A stretch of 64,000 nucleotides of DNA, from positions 124,001 to 188,000 of the forward strand of contig NZ_NWTG01000014.1 in NCBI RefSeq assembly GCF_002532045.1, read 5' to 3'. The notes beneath the pieces were generated by a model, which was not told where the DNA came from, ran no database searches, and saw only the letters and a program-made list of their open reading frames with translations. This document shows, one piece after another, positions 1 through 8,541 of the stretch. Each line of letters opens with the position of its first letter. Within the stretch, counting starts at the first letter, position 1. A program made the translations under genes and the position numbers. The stretch is from Bradyrhizobium sp. C9 (GTDB lineage: Bacteria > Pseudomonadota > Alphaproteobacteria > Rhizobiales > Xanthobacteraceae).

Positions 1-717
1 GCGATCGAGCCGGTCGGCGATGTCGCGGCACCAGCCGTCGTCGACGCCGACGATTGCGGTGCCGCCCTGCTGCACGCCTGCGACCAGCCGCTCCTTGACC
101 GCCGCGTAATGCGCCAGCGTGCCGTGGCGATCGATGTGGTCCTCGCTGATATTGATCAGGATGCCGACCGAGGGATCGAGCGACGGCGCGAGGTCGATCT
201 GGTAGGACGACATCTCGATGACATGGACGCGGCCCATCCGCGGCGGCTCCAGCGACAGGATCGCGGTGCCGATATTGCCGCCCATCTGGGTGTCGTAACC
301 GGCAACCCTCATCAGGTGCGCGATCAGCGCCGTGGTGGTCGACTTGCCGTTGGTGCCGGTGATGGCGACGAACGGCGCGTTCGGCGCGTGACGGCGCCGC
401 TCGCGGCAGAACAGTTCGACGTCGCCGATCACCTCGACACCGGCCTCGCGCGCCTTCAGCACGCTCCAGTGCGGCGCCGGATGGGTCAGCGGCGCGCCGG
501 GGGTCAGGATCAGCGCGGCGAAATTCGCCCACGACACGGTGCGCAGATCGGCGGTGGTGAAGCCGGCCTGCGCCGCCTTGGCGACGTTGTCGGCACTGTC
601 GTCGGCCGCGATCACTTCCGCGCCACCGGCCTTCAGCGCCTGGCAACTCGCGAGCCCGGAACCGCCGAGCCCGAAGACTGCGACCGTCTTGCCTGCGAAG
701 GAGGTGACCGGGATCAT
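1..717 (-). CDS. murD: UDP-N-acetylmuramoylalanine--D-glutamate ligase MurD (3' end outside window)
   Basis: Cytoplasmic Mur ligase that adds D-glutamate to UDP-MurNAc-L-Ala using ATP. Only the first 239 residues are visible; the reading frame stays open to the left edge of the window. The N-terminus begins MIPVTSFAGKTVAVFGLGGS, the Rossmann-like UDP-binding domain. The central ATP-binding loop GTNGKSTTTA follows at about residue 115, and an SSYQID-type Mur ligase segment lies further on. The ATG at 715-717 is preceded by an AAGGAG-like sequence on the opposite side of the short gap to mraY, whose stop lies only 8 bp away, so the two genes are almost certainly co-transcribed. Its position after mraY in the dcw cluster agrees with the call. 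Confidence 0.95.
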   Translation of the reverse strand, partial: MIPVTSFAGKTVAVFGLGGSGLASCQALKAGGAEVIAADDSADNVAKAAQAGFTTADLRTVSWANFAALILTPGAPLTHPAPHWSVLKAREAGVEVIGDVELFCRERRRHAPNAPFVAITGTNGKSTTTALIAHLMRVAGYDTQMGGNIGTAILSLEPPRMGRVHVIEMSSYQIDLAPSLDPSVGILINISEDHIDRHGTLAHYAAVKERLVAGVQQGGTAIVGVDDGWCRDIADRLDR

Positions 718-725
718 GACGGCGC

Positions 726-1832
726 TCAGCGCAGCTTGAGGGTGGAGAGGCCGGCGAGCGCCAGCATCACCGAGATGATCCAGAACCGGATCACGATCTG
801 CGGCTCGGTCCAGCCCTTCTGCTCGAAATGATGGTGCAGCGGCGCCATCCGGAACACGCGTTTTCCCGTGAGCTTGAACGAGGTGACCTGGACGATGACC
901 GAGACCGCCTCCAGCACGAACAGGCCGCCGATCACCGCGAGCACGATCTCGTGCTTCACCGCAACCGCGGTGGCACCCAGCATGCCGCCGAGCGCGAGCG
1001 AGCCGGTGTCGCCCATGAAGATCGAGGCCGGCGGCGCGTTGAACCAGAGGAAGCCGAGGCCCGCGCCCAGCACCGCGCCGCATAGCACCGCCAGTTCGCC
1101 GGTGCCGGCGACGTAATTGATCTGCAAATAGTCCGAGAACACCGCGTTGCCGGTGAGATACGAGATCATGCCGAAGCTCGCGGCTGCGATCATGACCGGC
1201 ACGATGGCAAGGCCGTCGAGGCCGTCGGTCAGGTTCACCGCGTTGCCGGCGCCGACCATCACGAAGGCGCCGAAGATCACGAAGAACCAGCCGAAATTGA
1301 TCACGAGGTCCTTGAAGAAGGGAATCACGAGCGACGTCGAGGACACGTCGCGCCCGAGCCGGACCAGCGCGTAGGTGGCGGCGAGCCCGATCGCCGCCTC
1401 GATCAGGAGCCTGAGCCTGCCGGCGAAGCCGCTGTGCGACTGCTTTGTGACCTTCAGATAATCGTCATAGAAACCGACGAAGCCGAAGCCGAGCGTCACC
1501 GCCAGCACGATCCAGACATAGGGATTGAGCGGGTTGGCCCAGAGCAGTGTCGACACCACGAGCCCGGACAGGATCATCAGCCCGCCCATGGTGGGCGTGC
1601 CCTTCTTGGAGATCAGGTGCGACTGCGGACCGTCGGTGCGGATCGGCTGGCCCTTGCCCTGCCGCAGCCGCAAATGATCGATGATCCAGGGCCCGAACAG
1701 AAACACGAACAGCGCCCCGGTCACCATCGCGCCGCCGGTGCGGAAGGTGATGTAGCGGAACACGTTCAGAGCGCTGCGGAATGCCCCAAAACCCGGAACG
1801 GTGTTGGACAGTTCGATCAACCAGTAGAACAT
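726..1832 (-). CDS. mraY: Phospho-N-acetylmuramoyl-pentapeptide transferase MraY
   Basis: Integral membrane enzyme that transfers phospho-MurNAc-pentapeptide to undecaprenyl phosphate, giving lipid I. The 368-residue protein has the usual length and about ten hydrophobic segments. Family landmarks are visible: GTPTMGG near residue 75, FYDDYLK (the Asp-rich motif) near residue 123, NAVNLTDGLDGLA near residue 198, and APLHHHFE near residue 333. It sits 10 bp downstream of murF and 8 bp upstream of murD, inside the dcw operon. Confidence 0.98.
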   Translation of the reverse strand: MFYWLIELSNTVPGFGAFRSALNVFRYITFRTGGAMVTGALFVFLFGPWIIDHLRLRQGKGQPIRTDGPQSHLISKKGTPTMGGLMILSGLVVSTLLWANPLNPYVWIVLAVTLGFGFVGFYDDYLKVTKQSHSGFAGRLRLLIEAAIGLAATYALVRLGRDVSSTSLVIPFFKDLVINFGWFFVIFGAFVMVGAGNAVNLTDGLDGLAIVPVMIAAASFGMISYLTGNAVFSDYLQINYVAGTGELAVLCGAVLGAGLGFLWFNAPPASIFMGDTGSLALGGMLGATAVAVKHEIVLAVIGGLFVLEAVSVIVQVTSFKLTGKRVFRMAPLHHHFEQKGWTEPQIVIRFWIISVMLALAGLSTLKLR

Positions 1833-1842
1833 TCAAAAAGTC

Positions 1843-3276
1843 CTATACCGCTTCTTCGTGCGCGGCCTTGTCGGGGAAGCGTTTTTCCAGCGCGCTGACA
1901 ATGAGCTTCATCTTCGATCCCAGCGAGCCCTTCACCATGATCACGTCACCGGCACGGACCGCGGCGACTGCCTGCGCCTCGAGCGCCGCCGAACTCTCGG
2001 CATAGCCTCCCCGCTTGCCGGTGGAAAGGGCATCCCAGAGATTCCGCATCAGCGGACCACAACAATATACGAGGTCGATGCGGTTGGCGGTCACGGCCTC
2101 GTTGAGGCCGCGGTGCAGGTCGGGCCCGGTCGGCCCGAGCTCGAGCATATCGCCGAGCACGGCGATGCGGCGGCCATGCGGCCCGGTCTGGGCCTGGCCG
2201 AGCACGTTGAGCGCGGCGCCCATCGAGGCCGGGTTGGCGTTGTAGCTCTCGTCGATCAGCGTCGCCTCGCCATGGCCAACCTCGATCGTGCGGCGAAGAC
2301 CGCGGCCGGTCGGTGCCTCGAGCTGCGACAGCGACAGCGCCGCACGCGCGATATCGGCGCCGAGCAGCGAGGCGCCCGCGAGCACCGCGAGCGAGTTCAT
2401 CGCCATGTGGCGGCCGGGCATGCCGATCTTGTAGGTGATGTCATGGTCCAGGATGTCGGCATGCACGGCCGAGCAGGTCGCGTGCAGCGAGAGGTCGATC
2501 AGCCGCGCCTCGGCGCGCTTGTCGGCGCCGAACGAGACGATGCGCGAGATGCCGGCTTTCTTGGCCTGCTTCTGCAGCCGCGCGAACTGCCCGTTGTCGC
2601 GGTTGAGCACGACGGCGCCGCCGGGCTCGAGGCCTGAAAATATCTCCGCCTTGGCGTCGGCGATCGCCTCGATGCCGGCGAAGAACTCCAGATGCACCGG
2701 CTCGATCGTGGTGATGACGGCAACATGCGGCCGCACCATCTTGACCAGCGGCGTGATCTCGCCGGCATGGTTCATGCCGATCTCGAACACCGCAAAGCGC
2801 GCGCTCGCCGGACAGCGCGCCAGCGACAGCGGCACGCCCCAGTGATTGTTGAACGACGCCACCGAGGCGTGGGTCTCGCCCTGCGCCGACAGCACGCGGC
2901 GCAGGGCCTCTTTCGTCGATGTCTTGCCGACCGAACCGGTCACCGCGATGATCTGTGCCTTGAGCCGCGCCCGCGAGGCATGCGCAAGCTCGACGAGGCC
3001 GGCGAGCACGTCGTCGACCACCAGCAGCGGCGCGTCGGCCGGAAATTTTGCACGTTGTGCAGTCTCGACGACCGCGAGCCCGGCGCCTGCCTTCAGCGCC
3101 GCCTCGACAAAGGCGTGGCCGTCATGGACGTCGCCCTTGATGGCAAAATACGCATCGCCCGGCGCGATGGTGCGGCTGTCGATCGAGAGACCACTGACGC
3201 CCTCCGGCAGCTTGCCTTGCGTGGCGGCGCGCATTGCTTGCGCCATCGCATCCGAGGTCCACAACATCGTGCTCAT
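1843..3276 (-). CDS. murF: UDP-N-acetylmuramoyl-tripeptide--D-alanyl-D-alanine ligase MurF
   Basis: ATP-dependent cytoplasmic ligase that adds D-Ala-D-Ala to the UDP-MurNAc tripeptide. The 477-residue protein carries the Mur-ligase P-loop VTGSVGKTSTKE near residue 115, a NNHWGVP segment, the FEIGMNHAGEI motif, and DESYNANPAS in the C-terminal half. Its ATG overlaps the murE stop by four bases (ATGA), which points to translational coupling. Length and motif order are normal for MurF. Confidence 0.98.
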   Translation of the reverse strand: MSTMLWTSDAMAQAMRAATQGKLPEGVSGLSIDSRTIAPGDAYFAIKGDVHDGHAFVEAALKAGAGLAVVETAQRAKFPADAPLLVVDDVLAGLVELAHASRARLKAQIIAVTGSVGKTSTKEALRRVLSAQGETHASVASFNNHWGVPLSLARCPASARFAVFEIGMNHAGEITPLVKMVRPHVAVITTIEPVHLEFFAGIEAIADAKAEIFSGLEPGGAVVLNRDNGQFARLQKQAKKAGISRIVSFGADKRAEARLIDLSLHATCSAVHADILDHDITYKIGMPGRHMAMNSLAVLAGASLLGADIARAALSLSQLEAPTGRGLRRTIEVGHGEATLIDESYNANPASMGAALNVLGQAQTGPHGRRIAVLGDMLELGPTGPDLHRGLNEAVTANRIDLVYCCGPLMRNLWDALSTGKRGGYAESSAALEAQAVAAVRAGDVIMVKGSLGSKMKLIVSALEKRFPDKAAHEEAV

Positions 3277-4742
3277 GCGCCCTCCTCGGCCAATGCATTC
3301 GCGACCGCCTCATGATCGCTGAACGGCAGCGTCGTGTTGCCGACGATCTGCCCGACCTCATGGCCCTTGCCGGCCACGACCAACGCGTCACCCGGCTCGA
3401 GGCCGGCAATCCCGGCGCGGATCGCGGCGGCACGGTCGCCGATCTCACGCGCGCCCTTTGCGGTTGCCATGATCGCGGCGCGGATCGCCTCGGGCTTCTC
3501 GCTGCGCGGATTGTCGTCGGTGACAATGATGTGATCGGCATTCTCGGCAGCGATCGCGCCCATGATCGAACGCTTGCCGGCATCGCGGTCGCCGCCGGCG
3601 CCGAAGATCACGACCAGCCTGCGCTTCGCATAGGGCCGCAGCGCCTGCAGCGCCTTGGCGAGCGCATCGGGCTTGTGGGCGTAGTCGACGAAGATCGGCG
3701 CGCCATTGTGCTCGCCGACGAATTCGAGCCGGCCCTTGGCGCCCTCGAGGTGTTCGAGCGTGCCGAACACGTCATCGGCGGCGCTGCCGGTGCCAATCGC
3801 GAGGCCCGCCGCGACCAGCGCATTCTCGATCTGGAATTCGCCGACCAGCGGCAGCCGGATCGCATGTTTGCGGCCGCGGTGCTCGATCACAAGCTTCTGG
3901 GCAAAGCCTTCGATCGCAGCGTCCGTGAGCCGGATGCCTTCGCCGGTGTCGGCATTGCGGCCGACCGTGATGATGTGCAGGCCGCGCGCCCGTGCCGCAT
4001 CGATCACCTCTCGCGAGCAGTCGTGATCGGCCGAGATCACGGCAGTGCCGCCGTCCGCGACGAGATCGCGGAACAGGCGCAGCTTTGCGTTCAGGTAATG
4101 CGCGACATCAGGATGATAATCCATGTGATCGCGCGACAGGTTGGTGAAGCCGCCGGCGGCGATGCGCACGCCGTCGAGCCGATACTGGTCGAGGCCGTGC
4201 GAGGAGGCCTCGAAGGCAAGATGGGTGACGCCGTCGCGCGCGATCTCGTCGAGCTGGCGATGCAGCGCGATCGGATCGGGGGTGGTCAGCGAGCCGTAGA
4301 CGGTGCGCTTGTCCGAGACCAGGCCGATGGTGCCGATGCTCGCGGAGGAGTGCCCCAGCTGCTGCCAGATCTGGCGCGTGAACGCCGCGACCGAGGTCTT
4401 GCCGCTGGTGCCGGTTACCGCTGCAATCGTCGCGGGCTGACGCGGATAGAATTTAGCCGCTGCGAGTGCTAGCGCGCGGCGCGGATTCGGCGTGATGACG
4501 AACGGGACGCCACCGTGACCTTGCGGCAGATGGTCGCTGGCGACCGCGACCGCGCCCGCGGCAATCGCCGCATCGACGAAGCGCGCGCCATCGGTCCTGC
4601 TGCCGGCCAGCGCAAAGAACAGATCGCCCGGCTTCACCGCACGGCTGTCGACCGCAAGCCCTCCGACGACGATCCCGTCGGCACTTGGATCGCCCTTTGG
4701 ATCGATCGTGGCATCGGCGCTGAAGAGGTCGCGAAGTCTCAT
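3273..4742 (-). CDS. murE: UDP-N-acetylmuramoyl-L-alanyl-D-glutamate--2,6-diaminopimelate ligase MurE
   Basis: Adds the third stem-peptide residue, meso-diaminopimelate in Gram-negative bacteria, to UDP-MurNAc-L-Ala-D-Glu. The chosen start MRLRDLFSAD gives 489 residues, the usual size. An in-frame extension up to 4931 would read through a palindromic repeat and the end of ftsI, so it is rejected. Visible motifs are the P-loop VTGTSGKTSVAAF, the MurE segment YGSLTTPDP, SRDHMDYH, and the DAP-selecting motif DDNPRSE in the C-terminal domain. The stop overlaps the murF start. The gap to ftsI upstream is about 100 bp and holds a repeat. Confidence 0.97.
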   Translation of the reverse strand: MRLRDLFSADATIDPKGDPSADGIVVGGLAVDSRAVKPGDLFFALAGSRTDGARFVDAAIAAGAVAVASDHLPQGHGGVPFVITPNPRRALALAAAKFYPRQPATIAAVTGTSGKTSVAAFTRQIWQQLGHSSASIGTIGLVSDKRTVYGSLTTPDPIALHRQLDEIARDGVTHLAFEASSHGLDQYRLDGVRIAAGGFTNLSRDHMDYHPDVAHYLNAKLRLFRDLVADGGTAVISADHDCSREVIDAARARGLHIITVGRNADTGEGIRLTDAAIEGFAQKLVIEHRGRKHAIRLPLVGEFQIENALVAAGLAIGTGSAADDVFGTLEHLEGAKGRLEFVGEHNGAPIFVDYAHKPDALAKALQALRPYAKRRLVVIFGAGGDRDAGKRSIMGAIAAENADHIIVTDDNPRSEKPEAIRAAIMATAKGAREIGDRAAAIRAGIAGLEPGDALVVAGKGHEVGQIVGNTTLPFSDHEAVANALAEEGA

Positions 4743-4785
4743 GATCTTCCAGTCTGGCCGGCGCCGTTCTGGCGCCATCGTCTGA

Positions 4786-4831
4786 GCATGATCTGGTCCG
4801 GAAAACCGCTTCGCACTTTTCCGGATCATGC
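4786..4831. repeat. Palindromic intergenic repeat inside the dcw cluster (copy 1)
   Basis: A 46-bp imperfect palindrome opens with GCATGATC and closes with GATCATGC; the interior reads like CCGGAAAAC...GTTTTCCGG. The reverse complement closely matches the element at 40423-40467. It lies 14 bp beyond the ftsI stop and about 43 bp before the murE start, inside a presumed operon. This type of element is common between genes in Bradyrhizobium and relatives. A role as RNA hairpin or processing site is inference. Confidence 0.85.
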
Positions 4832-4845
4832 TGTGATTATACGCC

Positions 4846-6618
4846 TTACTGGGTTGTTCTGGATGCCGCAAGAATAAGGCGGTCGGACGGCGGCAGGTCG
4901 AAGCGCGGTTCAACGCCCAAAAGCGGCGCAATTCGGGCGATCACGTTGCCGCCGGTCGGCACCGCATTCCAACCCGAGGTGATGAAACCGTAGGTCTCCT
5001 TCAGGGGCTGCGGCTCGTCGAGCATGATCAAGAGCTGATATTTCGGATTGTCGGCGGGTAGGATCGCGGTGAAGGCGTTCAGCACGCGCTTCTTGGCGTA
5101 GCGGCCGTTGATCACCTTCTCCGCGGTGCCGGTCTTGCCGCCGATATAGTAGCCCTTGACGTCGGCCTTCTTCGCGGTGCCGATCTCGGCATTGAGCCGC
5201 ATCAGATAGCGCATCTTGTCCGAGGTCTCGGGCTTGATGACGCGCTTGGCCAGCGCCATCGCCTCCTGCTCGGTGCGCTTGAGGAAGGTCGGCGGAATCA
5301 GATAGCCGCCATTGACCAGTGCGTCGATGCCCATCACCGCCTGCAGCGGCGCCACCGCGATGCCGTGGCCGAACGAAATGGTGACGGTGTTCAATTCGCC
5401 CCACTTCTTCGGCACGATCGGCGAGGCGCTCTCCGGCAATTCAGTGCGCAGCCGCTCGAGCTGCCCCATCTTGCGCAGGAAGGCCTTGTGCGCGTCGACG
5501 CCCATCGCCAGCGCAATGCGCCCGGCGCCGATGTTGGAGGAATAGTAGAACACCTCCTTCATGTTGATCATGCGGCCCATGTTGTGATCGTCATGGATCG
5601 CGAACTTGCCGTAGTGCAGCGGGCCGCGCGCATCCCACATCGAGTTGAGGTCGAACCGCCCGCTGTCCAGCGCCATCGCCAGCGTGAACGCCTTGAAGGT
5701 CGAGCCCATCTCGTAGACGCCGGTGGTCAGGCGGTTGATGCGATCGGGGTCGTGCGCTTCCTTCGGATTGTTCGGATCGAAATCCGGCAGCGACACCATC
5801 GCCACGATCTCGCCGGTGCGCACGTTGGAGACGAGGCCGGAAGCGGCCTTGGCCTTGAACTTCTCCTTCGCCTTGATCAGTTCGTCGCGCAGCGCGTGCT
5901 CGACACGCAGATCGACCGACAACTCCACCGGCTTCTGCAGCCGGTCGGTGGCGAAGCCCGCGCGATGCAGGTCGGCCAGACCGTTGTTGTCCAGCCACTT
6001 CTCCATCCCGGCGATGCCCTGGTTGTCGATGTTGACGAGGCCGATCAGGTGGGCGACCTCGTTGCCGGTCGGATAGACGCGCTTGTTCTCGCGCAGGAAG
6101 CCGACGCCGGGAAGGCCGAGGCGATGGATGTCGAGCTGCTGCTTCGGCGTGATCTCGCGCTTCAGCCAGACGAAGCCCTTGCGCGACGACAGGCGGTCGC
6201 GCACCTCGCTGGTGTCGAGATCGGGCAAGGCCGCGGTCAGAAGCTCAATCGCCTCGTCCTTGTCGATCAGGCGGCGCGGTTCCGCGAACAGGCTCGGCGC
6301 CTTGACGTCGGTGGCGAGAATTTCACCGTTGCGGTCGGTGATGTCGGGCCGCGCGGTTGCGATCGCATCCTGCGAGGCGGTACGCCGCGCGCCATGGCTG
6401 TCGGCGCCGACGGCGAACAGCACCAGCCGTCCGGCCAGCACGCAATAGACCGCGGCGAAGGCGAGGATCGCAAGGCCGACGCGTGCGCGCGCCTTCGCGG
6501 CGCGGTCGACATTGCTTCCGTACAGCAGCGTGCGGATCAGCCGCGTGCGCCAGGGTTCGGCGGATTTCGCGGCCGGTTTAGTGGCGGGTGCCGGATCGGT
6601 CATGGCAGGTCCCGTCAT
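4846..6618 (-). CDS. ftsI: Peptidoglycan D,D-transpeptidase FtsI (PBP3)
   Basis: Septal class B penicillin-binding protein that cross-links peptidoglycan at the division site. The start MTGPAMTDPAP overlaps the ftsL stop in an ATGA, giving 590 residues. An N-terminal cytoplasmic tail is followed by one membrane anchor (about residues 45-70). Then come the PBP dimerisation domain (with DITDRNGEILATD) and the transpeptidase domain. Active-site motifs are visible: SxxK as GSTFKAF, SxN as YSSNIG, and KTG as GGKTGTAEK. A second possible ATG lies five codons downstream (MTDPAP). The repeat at 4786-4831 separates it from murE. Confidence 0.97.
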   Translation of the reverse strand: MTGPAMTDPAPATKPAAKSAEPWRTRLIRTLLYGSNVDRAAKARARVGLAILAFAAVYCVLAGRLVLFAVGADSHGARRTASQDAIATARPDITDRNGEILATDVKAPSLFAEPRRLIDKDEAIELLTAALPDLDTSEVRDRLSSRKGFVWLKREITPKQQLDIHRLGLPGVGFLRENKRVYPTGNEVAHLIGLVNIDNQGIAGMEKWLDNNGLADLHRAGFATDRLQKPVELSVDLRVEHALRDELIKAKEKFKAKAASGLVSNVRTGEIVAMVSLPDFDPNNPKEAHDPDRINRLTTGVYEMGSTFKAFTLAMALDSGRFDLNSMWDARGPLHYGKFAIHDDHNMGRMINMKEVFYYSSNIGAGRIALAMGVDAHKAFLRKMGQLERLRTELPESASPIVPKKWGELNTVTISFGHGIAVAPLQAVMGIDALVNGGYLIPPTFLKRTEQEAMALAKRVIKPETSDKMRYLMRLNAEIGTAKKADVKGYYIGGKTGTAEKVINGRYAKKRVLNAFTAILPADNPKYQLLIMLDEPQPLKETYGFITSGWNAVPTGGNVIARIAPLLGVEPRFDLPPSDRLILAASRTTQ

Positions 6619-7064
6619 TGCTGGTCTCCCGCGCCCTGCTCGGACTCCTCGGATGCGGGCTGGTCGGCGGCCGGCTGGTCGGTCGCCGGCTTGCCGATCG
6701 ATCCGGTCGTGCTGTCCGGCGCGGCGGCGGCCTCGATGGTGTCGATCATCGCGCCGATCGGATCGCGCGAACCGGGCCGCGTGAAGCTCGGCGGCCGCTC
6801 CGGCAGGTTCTTCAGGGAATCGTACTGGTTGGCGTTGACCGGCTTCAGCGGCAGATGCCGCTCGGCAAGCCCTTGCAGCCGCAGCGGCGCGTCGAGCTTG
6901 GCCCATTCTGCGCGCAAGGTCGCGATCGCGTTGCGCTGCTCGCGGATCTCGGCATTGAGCTGCAGCACGCGTTCGACGCGCGCGGTCGATTCCATCTTGA
7001 TGCGATAGACATAGGACGCCGCGAAGATCAGCATGCCGATGACGAGGAGATGGAGAAGGCGCAT
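6615..7064 (-). CDS. ftsL: Cell division protein FtsL
   Basis: Small bitopic divisome protein acting with FtsB/FtsQ to activate septal synthesis. The start MRLLHLLVIGML lies 2 bp after the rsmH stop. It gives 149 residues: one N-terminal membrane helix (about residues 3-20), then a coiled coil (about 25-60: RVERVLQLNAEIREQRNAIA), then a Pro/Ala/Asp-rich tail. Sequence conservation in FtsL is low, so the call rests on topology, coiled coil and position between rsmH and ftsI. The stop overlaps the ftsI start. Confidence 0.9.
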   Translation of the reverse strand: MRLLHLLVIGMLIFAASYVYRIKMESTARVERVLQLNAEIREQRNAIATLRAEWAKLDAPLRLQGLAERHLPLKPVNANQYDSLKNLPERPPSFTRPGSRDPIGAMIDTIEAAAAPDSTTGSIGKPATDQPAADQPASEESEQGAGDQQ

Positions 7065-7066
7065 CG

Positions 7067-8062
7067 TCAGCCTCCCCGCTTCAGGTCGGACAGCCGTGGC
7101 CATGACGGCAAGTCGTCGTCCGCATGCGCCGGCGCCGCGGTGCGCTCGGCCGCGCGCAGCTTGGCCGACCGGGCGCGCGGATTGGCCGATATCTCCGCCT
7201 CGCCCGGTGTCACCGGGCGCTTGGTCAGGATCTGAAAGCTCGGCGCGGACTGCGCCACTTCCGGCAGATGCCGCGAGCCGCCGGAAACCTTGCCGCGCTC
7301 GCTCAGGAAATTCTTGACGATGCGGTCTTCCAGCGAATGGAACGAGACCACGGCAAGCCGCCCGCCCGGCTTCAGCACGCGCTCCGCCGCAGCCAGCGCG
7401 CGATGCAGCTCATCGAGCTCTTCGTTGACGAAGATGCGCAGCGCCTGAAAGGTCCGCGTCGCCGGATGAATCTCGTTTGGCTTGGCGCGCACGACTTTCC
7501 CGACGATGTCGGCGAGCGCATCGGTCGTCGTGATCGGCGCGTCCTTGCGCGCGGCGACGATGGCGCGGGCGACGCCGCGCGAATGCCGCTCCTCACCGAA
7601 GATATAGATGATGTCGGCGAGTTGCTTCTCGGAAGCCGTGGCAACCACATCGGCCGCGGTCGGACCGCTCTGCGCCATCCGCATGTCGAGCGGGCCGCCC
7701 AAGCGGAACGAGAAGCCGCGCTCGGCCTGGTCGAGTTGCATCGAGGAGACGCCGACGTCCATCACGACGCCGTCGACCTGGTCCACCCCCTGCGATGCGC
7801 AGACCTCGGCAAGATTGGAGAAGCGGTCCTCGACCAGCGTCAGGCGGCCGTCCGCGCCGTCGACCAGATCGAAGCCGCCTGTTATCGCGGTGCGGTCGCG
7901 GTCGATGCCGATGACACGCGTACCGGCGACATCGAGAATCATGCGGCTGTAGCCGCCGGCGCCGAAGGTCGCGTCGACATAGATGCCACCGGCGCGCGGC
8001 TCGAGATAACCGACCGCCTCGCGGCCCAGCACGGAAATGTGACGGGGAGCACGCTCGCTCAT
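7067..8062 (-). CDS. rsmH: 16S rRNA (cytosine-1402-N4)-methyltransferase RsmH (MraW)
   Basis: SAM-dependent methyltransferase that N4-methylates C1402 of 16S rRNA. Starting at MSERAPRHISVLGREAVGYL it has 331 residues, a normal length. Motifs seen: VDATFGAGGYSR (SAM loop), GIDRDRTAI, DVGVSSMQLD, RGFSFRLGGPLDMRM, and the C-terminal VVSFHSLEDRIVKNF and NPRARSAKLR. A longer frame to 8296 is open but lacks family similarity. It is the first gene of the visible dcw cluster; no mraZ is seen upstream. Confidence 0.97.
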   Translation of the reverse strand: MSERAPRHISVLGREAVGYLEPRAGGIYVDATFGAGGYSRMILDVAGTRVIGIDRDRTAITGGFDLVDGADGRLTLVEDRFSNLAEVCASQGVDQVDGVVMDVGVSSMQLDQAERGFSFRLGGPLDMRMAQSGPTAADVVATASEKQLADIIYIFGEERHSRGVARAIVAARKDAPITTTDALADIVGKVVRAKPNEIHPATRTFQALRIFVNEELDELHRALAAAERVLKPGGRLAVVSFHSLEDRIVKNFLSERGKVSGGSRHLPEVAQSAPSFQILTKRPVTPGEAEISANPRARSAKLRAAERTAAPAHADDDLPSWPRLSDLKRGG

Positions 8063-8541
8063 GCGCGGCCCCCGGAGAGGGCCGCGTTGCTGGCATGCAA
8101 GCTGGCTGCGCGCCGACTCATTGCGTCTCGAATCCTCGCGCTGGTTGTTCCGGCAAAAAGGCCGCTGCGTGATCCCAGCGCCAACTCCCGTCCTCGGCCG
8201 CAAATCCTGATATCCGACCGGAATTGGGAGGGTTTCCATGGGATTTCGCGCAACAGCGGGCCTTGGCCGTCCCCCGAAACCGGTTCGGCACTTCACCTCT
8301 CAGTAACGGCACTTAACGTTAAGAAAACGTTGATGATCGGTTAGCGGAATCGCACGACTTTGACCCGCATTCGAGTGATATTCTCGGCACTCGCTCCCGG
8401 CATCATTGCGCGGCTCATGGAGCAGACCCTGGAACCCGGCAGGGCCGATTGCGCGGCCCTCACGGTAAAGGAATAGTAAACGCCTATTTGTTTATCCATA
8501 TGTCAAAATGCGTTCTCCTGGTTCGGGTTTGAGTGATTCGT
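8063..8541. promoter_or_regulatory. Divergent control region between the dcw cluster and the amidase gene
   Basis: About 480 bp with no convincing gene separates rsmH (minus) from the amidase (plus). It must hold the promoters for both. A perfect 10-bp palindrome TTAACGTTAA lies at 8313-8322 in an AT-richer stretch, followed by AGAAAACGTTGATG. This is reminiscent of, but does not match, the TTAA-N7-TTAA CtrA site. No mraZ coding sequence and no clear MraZ-type repeat were seen. Confidence 0.5.

Noticed and set aside
4743..4931. N-terminal extension of murE to an upstream ATG
   Set aside because: The extension would translate the palindromic repeat and overlap ftsI; the start at 4742 gives the normal MurE length.
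5365..7008. 547-codon plus-strand frame opposite ftsI and ftsL
   Set aside because: Antisense to two certain dcw genes; composition artefact of high GC.
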